Assembly (NCBI GenBank): GCA_030642205.1
Contig: DAOWOF010000002.1
Coordinates: 1 to 47,171 of the forward strand
Source: Desulfobacteraceae bacterium
GTDB lineage: Bacteria; Desulfobacterota; DSM-4660; Desulfatiglandales; Desulfatiglandaceae
Direction: 5' to 3'
Length of the DNA: 47,171 bases
Shown: one piece after another, positions 42,149 to 47,171 of the stretch
Numbering within the stretch: the first letter of the stretch is position 1
How the letters are laid out: every line of letters starts with the position of its first letter
Made by a program: the position numbers and the translations under genes
The notes under the pieces: model-generated
Told to the model about the DNA's origin: nothing
Seen by the model: only the letters and a program-made list of their open reading frames with translations
The model's database searches: none

Positions 42149-43192
42149 CTAACAATTCTGCTTAAGATTAAAGTAAGTTTTAACCTTATCCAGTAATACT
42201 TTATTTTGTTTATCTAAAAATTTTGATTTTGCAATTTGAATCCTTTTTATGGATTGATGTAACCGATTAATGTGAATTTTACCAATAAGAAATCTATTCC
42301 TAAGAGCGTGAATTGTTTTTACAACTACATTTTGATCTTCACAAATAAGCAAAATGTCAGCGCCTGCATCAAAAGATGCCAATGCACCTCCAGTAACCCC
42401 CCACTTATTGACAATGGCCCCCATTTCCAGATCATCAGTAATAATGAGACCTTTGTAGCTTAAAGTATTTCTTAAGAGGTCTGTAAGAATTATTTCTGAA
42501 AGGCTGGCCGGTCTTTCAGGGTCAATATTAGGGTAGATTGCATGGGAGGTCATAATTCCTGCAACATCCATTTGTATTGCTTCCTTAAATGGTAGTAGAT
42601 TGATTGATTGAATTTCTTCCTCAGTAATATTAATTATAGGGAGTTGATGATGAGGGTCCTGGGACGTTTTTCCAAGACCTGGGAAATGTTTTGCTACGGC
42701 CATAACATTATTTGACTGGAGACCTTTAATGATGATACTTCCTAGAGAGGCAACTATTACAGGATCAACCCCAAAAGATCTTTCCTGAAGATGTTGTTCC
42801 GGCTCTCCGTGAATAACATCCAAAACAGGTGCCATATTCATATTTAGGCCCACTAACGACATTTCCTTAGCCGTTATTGTGGCAAATTCTCTGGCTTTTT
42901 CCTTTGATCTTGCATCCTTACTGATCGCCGTATTTCCTGGAAAAATCGTAAAAGGCTTTTGTAATCTGGCAACCCGGCCTCCTTCTTGATCAAGTGCAAT
43001 GAAAAGTGGGATACCATGATATTTTATGGACACTTCCTGTAAATCATTACAGAGTGTGGCCAACTGAACCGGATTTTCAATATTACGTTTAAAGAGAATT
43101 ATTCCATTTAAAGAATAATTGGCAATTAATTTTTCTGTAATTAAATCAAGTTTAGTACCAGGCATACCAGACATGAAAAGTTTGCCTATCAT
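42149..43192 (-). CDS. nagZ: NagZ, beta-N-acetylhexosaminidase (GH3)
   Basis: About 347 residues from ATG 43192; an upstream TTG at 43279 would add 29 unconserved residues. The family block KHFPGLGKTSQDPHHQLP holds the catalytic His loop, and IITDDLEMGAI holds the nucleophile Asp. FIALDQEGGRVARL and MNMAPVLDV complete the pattern. It removes GlcNAc from GlcNAc-anhydroMurNAc muropeptides in the cytosol in cell-wall recycling; no signal peptide is seen from the chosen start. It is divergent from the murU-amgK pair, with which it works. Confidence 0.88.
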   Translation of the reverse strand: MIGKLFMSGMPGTKLDLITEKLIANYSLNGIILFKRNIENPVQLATLCNDLQEVSIKYHGIPLFIALDQEGGRVARLQKPFTIFPGNTAISKDARSKEKAREFATITAKEMSLVGLNMNMAPVLDVIHGEPEQHLQERSFGVDPVIVASLGSIIIKGLQSNNVMAVAKHFPGLGKTSQDPHHQLPIINITEEEIQSINLLPFKEAIQMDVAGIMTSHAIYPNIDPERPASLSEIILTDLLRNTLSYKGLIITDDLEMGAIVNKWGVTGGALASFDAGADILLICEDQNVVVKTIHALRNRFLIGKIHINRLHQSIKRIQIAKSKFLDKQNKVLLDKVKTYFNLKQNC

Positions 43193-43516
43193 TGTATTAA
43201 GTTCGGAGAGTTCAAGTGTGGAATTCAATATGCTATTGTCCTTATTATATCTGTTTAAAGGAGTCTTTTGCGTCAGCAACTAATTTTTTTACCTGGAACC
43301 TTAACCAAATCCTTTATTTTAAAAAAGCTATATTGATCAAATCAAATTGATTTAGGAATCTTTTGACATATCTATATCATTACTTTAGCCTGTTTACTAG
43401 GAGCCTATCAGAGAAACAATATTTTTTGTAATCTAAATATTAAATTAATGGTAGCCTTTCTGGAAATTAATAATCCATAATTTTTAATTGATAAGCATTA
43501 TAGACAAAGGTGTTTT
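43193..43516. other. Gap between divergent nagZ and murU
   Basis: This holds the promoters of both genes. I see a TTGACA at 43373-43378 with only a poor -10, and no operator or strong hairpin. If the TTG start at 43279 is used for nagZ, the first 87 bases are coding. Confidence 0.3.
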
Positions 43517-44419
43517 ATGAAGGCCATGATTTTAGCAGCTGGTCTAGGTGCCAGGCTTAGACCCCTAACACTTAAAAAGCCTAAAGTTTTGGTCCCAGTG
43601 GCTAATAGGCCAAACATAGATATGTTAATTGCGTATTTAAAAAGCCATGGAGTTCAAGATATTATAGTGAATACTTATTATCTCCATGAGCAAATTATTG
43701 ACCATTTGAATGATAATTCCAAATTTGGAATTAATATTAATACTGTAGTTGAATCTCAAGTATTGGGAACAGGTGGGGGAATTAAAAATACTGAGGATTT
43801 CTGGGGAAAAGATCCGTTTATAATTATTAATGGGGATATTATAACTAATATTAATCTTACTGATGCTATAAATAAACACATAGAAAAGGCTAATCTGGTT
43901 ACTTTAATACTTCATGATTATAAAATGTTTAATCAAATAAAAATAGATTCCAATCTAAATATCCTCGATATTTCATCTAAAGTATCTTTTGGGCGTTTTG
44001 CCTTTACCGGTATCCATATCATAGACCCTTTTTGTTTAAATTTTATTCCTGATAATCAATTTTCAAACATTATTGATTGTTACCGGAAAATAATAAACTT
44101 AGGCTACACAATAAAAGCCTATACTTCTAAGGGTCACTATTGGAGGGATCTAGGAACTCCAAAAGATTATATACTGGCAAACAAGGAAGCCCTTAAAAAT
44201 AAACTTTTTCTACTAGCACCTGATTCTAAAGTCTCAAGCTCTGTTAAGTTAAAAGATTGGGCAGTGATTGGTAATAAAGCTGAAATAGGAGATCGGGTTA
44301 TAATTAGTGGATCCGTACTATGGGAAGGTGTAAAGGTCAAAAATGGTATTAAAATTATAGATAGTGTCGTGAGCTCTAATAAATATGTAAGCTCTGATTT
44401 AATAGGAAAAATAATATAA
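43517..44419 (+). CDS. murU: MurU-like sugar-1-phosphate nucleotidyltransferase
   Basis: The protein has 300 residues. LAAGLGARLRPLTLKKPKVLVPV is the nucleotide-binding start of NDP-sugar pyrophosphorylases; GTGGGIKN, INGDIITN and TGIHIID follow. The C-terminal ~70 residues begin a left-handed beta-helix (PDSKVSSSVKLKDWAVIGNKAEIGDRVI). On its own it could be any such enzyme, but the next gene is AmgK-like and nagZ is divergent, so UTP:MurNAc-1-phosphate uridylyltransferase is the best guess. The pair starts 11 bases apart. Confidence 0.7.
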   Translation: MKAMILAAGLGARLRPLTLKKPKVLVPVANRPNIDMLIAYLKSHGVQDIIVNTYYLHEQIIDHLNDNSKFGININTVVESQVLGTGGGIKNTEDFWGKDPFIIINGDIITNINLTDAINKHIEKANLVTLILHDYKMFNQIKIDSNLNILDISSKVSFGRFAFTGIHIIDPFCLNFIPDNQFSNIIDCYRKIINLGYTIKAYTSKGHYWRDLGTPKDYILANKEALKNKLFLLAPDSKVSSSVKLKDWAVIGNKAEIGDRVIISGSVLWEGVKVKNGIKIIDSVVSSNKYVSSDLIGKII

Positions 44420-44429
44420 GGATATTTAG

Positions 44430-45455
44430 TTGTTTATGATAAAGCAGCTTCCAAACAAAATATATGATTTTTTTAAAGGACACGGTATTAATGCTGACGA
44501 AATAATAATAGAAAAGCTTCAGGGGGATGGATCAAATCGAAATTTTTGGCGTATGAATAGCCATGAATCAAGGGGGTATATCCTCATGATTAATCCTCCT
44601 GAAAATATATTTGCCAGGAAAGAAAACCAGGCCTATCTTTTGATTGGCTCTCATCTTAAAAAAAAGGGAATCCCTGTGCCGACAATTTATCAATATGATC
44701 TTGATGAGGGTTGGTTTATTATGGAGGATATGGGAGTAAAAAGCCTTAAGGATGTCATTTTAAACCATAAGAACCCGCATTTTTTCTATGAGAAGGTTTT
44801 AGACGTTCTTTTTCGATTACAAACTGAAGGAGTTAAAGAGTTTAATCCTGCTTGGTGTTGCCAGACTAAGAGCTATAATTTGAAAGTAATGAGGGAAAAT
44901 GAGACGGATTATTTTAAAAAAGCATTTCTAATCCAATACCTTGGTTTGAAACGAGAATGGCCGGAATTGGAGGAGGCTTTTAATCATTTGGCTAATATGG
45001 CTGCTAAAGAAGATTCTAATTTCCTGTTACATAGAGATTTTCAATCAAAAAACATAATGATAAGGCATGGTGAAGTTGGAATTATTGATTGGCAAGGGGC
45101 CAGGCTGGGTCCCCTTGGATATGATTTAGCCTCTCTTTTAATTGATCCCTATCCAGAGCTATCTTTATTGCAGAAAAATGAAATCTATAACTCATATTTA
45201 GGATTAATTGAGGAATATGATTCTAAAAGGCTTGATTCTTTTAAAATAATATTGCCATATTTTTTAATTTTGAGAAATTTGCAAATACTTGGAGCTTTTT
45301 CTTATCTAACGAAGATTGCGAAGAAAGGGTATTTTGAGGCCTATATTCCAAAGGCTTTAAAATCGCTTAAATATGTTTTAAATATAATTAATGATCACGT
45401 TTTAGATGATCTGAAAAATCTTGTTACTAATTTATTGGATTCTTCAAACAGGTGA
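44430..45455 (+). CDS. amgK: AmgK-like sugar kinase (aminoglycoside phosphotransferase fold)
   Basis: The protein has 341 residues. GDGSNRNFWRM is the nucleotide loop, LLHRDFQSKNIMI the Brenner catalytic motif HxDxxxxN, and GIIDWQGARLGPLGYDLASLL the metal-binding part. AmgK phosphorylates the anomeric carbon of MurNAc (and GlcNAc) to the 1-phosphate used by MurU. The start is TTG 44430 or ATG 44436; AAGGA lies 7 or 13 bases upstream, favouring the TTG. The pairing with a nucleotidyltransferase is the typical amgK-murU order, which supports the assignment. Confidence 0.75.
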   Translation: MFMIKQLPNKIYDFFKGHGINADEIIIEKLQGDGSNRNFWRMNSHESRGYILMINPPENIFARKENQAYLLIGSHLKKKGIPVPTIYQYDLDEGWFIMEDMGVKSLKDVILNHKNPHFFYEKVLDVLFRLQTEGVKEFNPAWCCQTKSYNLKVMRENETDYFKKAFLIQYLGLKREWPELEEAFNHLANMAAKEDSNFLLHRDFQSKNIMIRHGEVGIIDWQGARLGPLGYDLASLLIDPYPELSLLQKNEIYNSYLGLIEEYDSKRLDSFKIILPYFLILRNLQILGAFSYLTKIAKKGYFEAYIPKALKSLKYVLNIINDHVLDDLKNLVTNLLDSSNR

Positions 45456-45463
45456 ATTTAAAA

Positions 45464-45757
45464 ATGAAGAAAAAATTGTTTGAACCAGGTGAAATGGTTT
45501 CTTCTATTACTGGGCAGGCTGGTATGGTTATAACCGTCAACGAGTTTGAGGAGATCAAGGGAATGCTAAAAGAGAAAAGACGTCCAGGCTATTTTTTTGC
45601 CGCTGGATGTTGTCATCGACCTGATTATATTATTCAAGTGCCTGTATTATTTGAGGACGGTACTTATGATGTAATGAAGTCTATGAATATTAAAAAAACT
45701 TCTGAACCATCAAATGAAAAAAGAAAACAAATACAAAGAATTCTTGATAAACATTGA
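45464..45757 (+). CDS. Small hypothetical protein
   Basis: The protein has 97 residues from ATG 45464 (AGGTGA 8 bases upstream; a GTG at 45452 overlapping the amgK stop is also possible). It is basic, with AGCCHRPDYIIQVPVLFEDGTYDVMKSMNIKK in the middle, including two adjacent cysteines and a His, and no membrane segment. I know no function. It begins at the end of amgK and lies 32 bases before the HIT gene, so it is probably in the same transcript. Confidence 0.55.
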   Translation: MKKKLFEPGEMVSSITGQAGMVITVNEFEEIKGMLKEKRRPGYFFAAGCCHRPDYIIQVPVLFEDGTYDVMKSMNIKKTSEPSNEKRKQIQRILDKH

Positions 45758-45789
45758 GCTATAGGTAAGTATTTTTTACAGGGGTTATT

Positions 45790-46206
45790 ATGGAGAATTG
45801 TATTTTTTGTAAAATTATTGCAGGGAAACTGCCTTGCATTAAAATTTATGAGGATGAACAGGTATTGGCTTTTAGTGATATTAATCCTGTATCAAATGGG
45901 CATACCTTGGTAATTCCTAAAAATCATGCGGAAAATTTATGGAAGATAGCGGCGGAAGACCTGACAGCTGTACATCTTTGCTCAAAAAAAATAATTCAAG
46001 CAATGAAAGATGCTTTAAATTTAAGCGGAGTGGCTTGTGTTCAATTAAATGGCAGTAGTGTAAACCAAACAGTTATGCATTATCATTTACACTTGATTCC
46101 CAGGGCAGTTGATGGCCCAAGTCTGCCATTGGGACCATGGAAGATGCAACAGGGTACTCTTGAGTCTATACAAGATACTGCAGATAAAATTATTGCGGCC
46201 CTATAA
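45790..46206 (+). CDS. HIT-family nucleotide hydrolase
   Basis: The protein has 138 residues: CIFCKIIAGKLPCIKIYEDEQVLAFSDINPVSNGHTLVIPKNH at the start, with a CxxC zinc site, and the HIT motif MHYHLHLIPR near residue 100 (H-x-H-x-H). Such proteins hydrolyse adenosine 5'-phosphoramidate or similar nucleotides. Length is typical (110-150). Confidence 0.92.
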   Translation: MENCIFCKIIAGKLPCIKIYEDEQVLAFSDINPVSNGHTLVIPKNHAENLWKIAAEDLTAVHLCSKKIIQAMKDALNLSGVACVQLNGSSVNQTVMHYHLHLIPRAVDGPSLPLGPWKMQQGTLESIQDTADKIIAAL

Positions 46207-46227
46207 AATGAAGTCTTGTGGGTGGTC

Positions 46228-46752
46228 TTATTCCAATAACTCCATGTTCCAATATAAATAATCACGCCAGGACTGCGGTATTTCTTTGAACCTTATGGTT
46301 ATTTGAAAGGCTGGAAGCCAGTTTGGACGGTTTGGTTTTTTAAGGAGCTTCATCCTTGCCTCTTTTGGCGTACGGCCTCCTTTTTTCCTGTTACATTTTA
46401 TACAGCAGGTTACAATATTTGTCCAACTTGTTGTCCCTCCGCGAGATTTTGGAATAATATGATCATAGGTTAAATCGTGGAGAGGAAGTTCTTTTCCACA
46501 ATATTGGCATTTATTTTTATCCCTGGCATAAATGTTTTGACGAGAAAATTTTACTTTATTTTTAACTCTTTTTATAAATTTCAAGAGGCGTACTACGGCT
46601 GGTAATTTAATGGCAAAGGAGATAGAGTGAATTTCCTTGTTATATTCTTCAATGACTTCTACCTTGTCAAGAAGAAGCAAGGTAATTGCCTTTTTCCAGT
46701 TGATAATCTTCAATGGCTCGTAAGTAATATTAAGTAAGAGTACCTGTTCCAT
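46228..46752 (-). CDS. HNH endonuclease family protein
   Basis: The protein has 174 residues. The C-terminal half holds a HNH zinc finger: CQYCGKELP, LTYDHIIPKSRGG (the DH catalytic pair), TNIVTCCIKCNRKKGGRTPKEA. Before it lies a basic region (FIKRVKNKVKFSRQNIYARDKN) and the start MEQVLLLNITYEPLKIINWKKAITLLLLDKVEV, typical of a group of stand-alone chromosomal HNH proteins. No intron, phage or restriction partner is seen, so it is probably a housekeeping-type HNH protein of unknown role. Confidence 0.85.
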   Translation of the reverse strand: MEQVLLLNITYEPLKIINWKKAITLLLLDKVEVIEEYNKEIHSISFAIKLPAVVRLLKFIKRVKNKVKFSRQNIYARDKNKCQYCGKELPLHDLTYDHIIPKSRGGTTSWTNIVTCCIKCNRKKGGRTPKEARMKLLKKPNRPNWLPAFQITIRFKEIPQSWRDYLYWNMELLE

Positions 46753-46803
46753 TTGTTAATCTCTGAAGATTAAGTGATAATATTTTTTCAATCAATTTAT
46801 TTT

Positions 46804-46881
46804 GTAAACATTTAGCGAATACCCACAGCAACGCTAATCTGATTAAACCATGAAAAACTCAGAGGTCGTAAGGAAAGAACC
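46804..46881 (-). repeat. Dispersed intergenic repeat, copy C (short form)
   Basis: On the minus strand this begins GGTTCTTTCCTTACGACCT and continues with GGTTTAATCAGATTAG, matching copy A at 6803-6882 throughout. The expected end AATAGTTAC is changed to AAATGTTTAC. Its left end is the arm of a large hairpin with copy D. Confidence 0.6.
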
Positions 46882-46958
46882 CTCTGAAAAGCATGGATAT
46901 GTTAGAGAATTCTACTAATAGGCCATTAACTCTGATGGGTTCTTTCTTTACGACCTCT
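46861..46958. repeat. Inverted pair of repeat copies C and D (22-bp arms)
   Basis: Arms at 46861-46882 and 46937-46958 match over 22 bases with one mismatch, enclosing a 54-base loop. They are the outer ends of copies C and D facing each other. Could form a hairpin in DNA or RNA. The gap 46753-47171 holds copies C and D and no gene. Confidence 0.65.
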
Positions 46959-47042
46959 AAGTCTCAAACAGTTTCAAAGTTTAATAAGACCATGTCTGTT
47001 ACGTGTATTAAATCAGCATCCTTGAAATAGATAAATAGTTAC
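46938..47042 (+). repeat. Dispersed intergenic repeat, copy D (long form)
   Basis: Begins GGTTCTTTCTTTACGACCT and ends AATAGTTAC; it contains CAGCATCCTTGAAATAG directly before the end, as copy B does. It lies at the right edge of the window, upstream of whatever plus-strand gene follows outside. Confidence 0.6.
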
Positions 47043-47171
47043 CTTTATTTTTTATTAGCTGAATTGATTTTAAAGTTCAAGGATAAAGTAGAAAAAGCAT
47101 TATATAATCAATTTGCCTTATAGGGTGATTATGTTTACCTGCATTCAGTGAAAATTTTTCTATAATTCAGC

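Noticed and set aside
46228-46752. HNH protein as part of a restriction or homing system
   Set aside because: No methylase, intron or toxin-antitoxin partner is adjacent; the protein looks like the common stand-alone chromosomal HNH type.
1-47171. CRISPR array, tRNA, rRNA or prophage
   Set aside because: No regularly spaced direct repeats of CRISPR type, no tRNA cloverleaf that I could recognise by eye, no rRNA sequence, and no integrase or phage structural genes; a tRNA could still be missed without a covariance search.

Overview
The window reads as a piece of the chromosome of an AT-rich, Gram-negative strict anaerobe, most likely a sulfate-reducing Desulfobacterota (Deltaproteobacteria). 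The reasons are a bacterial-type CODH/acetyl-CoA synthase (Wood-Ljungdahl) cluster, several outer-membrane proteins (OmpA-like, omptin-like, two DUF1329 proteins), FeoAB, many Fe-S and MinD/Mrp-type ATPases, a sigma54 activator, and a CFI-box C-terminus. The taxonomic call is inference; no rRNA or tRNA gene was seen.

Layout. 1-9.3 kb: envelope region with the end of a CFI-box secreted protein, a small beta-barrel protein, an OmpA-domain protein, an omptin-family protease candidate, an MBL hydrolase, tandem DUF1329 paralogues and an HD-domain protein. 9.4-12.1 kb: feoA-feoB plus a 49-aa FeoB-associated Cys-rich protein. 12.2-18.7 kb: a PAS/AAA+/Fis sigma54 activator, then TTGCAA palindromes and a -24/-12 promoter, then an operon of two NifX-like proteins, an Mrp ATPase, two ferredoxin-insert MinD ATPases and class I fructose-1,6-bisphosphatase. 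18.7-22 kb (minus): HgdB-like protein, phosphatase, PflX-like radical SAM protein, Bax-inhibitor-1 protein. 22.2-27.2 kb: a bifunctional PFK-2/FBPase-2-like protein, cardiolipin synthase, BaiN/HI0933-type flavoprotein, MBL hydrolase. 27.3-28.6 kb: a frameshifted DnaA homologue. 29.3-41.5 kb: cooC-acsD-cooS(acsA)-acsB-acsC-acsE, then mrp, a MITE-like insertion, NifX-like, NifU/IscU-like, NifX-like and FmdB-type genes. 42-46.8 kb: nagZ, murU-like, amgK-like, a small hypothetical protein, a HIT protein and an HNH nuclease.

How the genes may work together. CooC loads nickel into CODH; CooS makes CO from CO2; AcsE moves the methyl group from methyl-H4folate to the AcsC/AcsD corrinoid protein; AcsB condenses methyl, CO and CoA. 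The Mrp/NifX/NifU set downstream, echoed by the sigma54-controlled set at 14-18 kb, probably supplies or carries Fe-S clusters. FBPase and the PFK-2/FBPase-2-like enzyme suggest control of gluconeogenesis from fixed carbon. NagZ, AmgK and MurU together give the cell-wall (MurNAc) recycling shortcut to UDP-MurNAc.

The most notable non-coding structure is a dispersed intergenic repeat family (four copies, two forming a large inverted pair at the right end), a 178-bp TA-flanked MITE-like element inside the post-ACS operon, and four 11-bp direct repeats just before cooC. I did not find a system that I can call wholly new; the strongest leads are the sigma54-controlled Fe-S ATPase/FBPase operon, the PFKFB-like enzyme and the repeat family.
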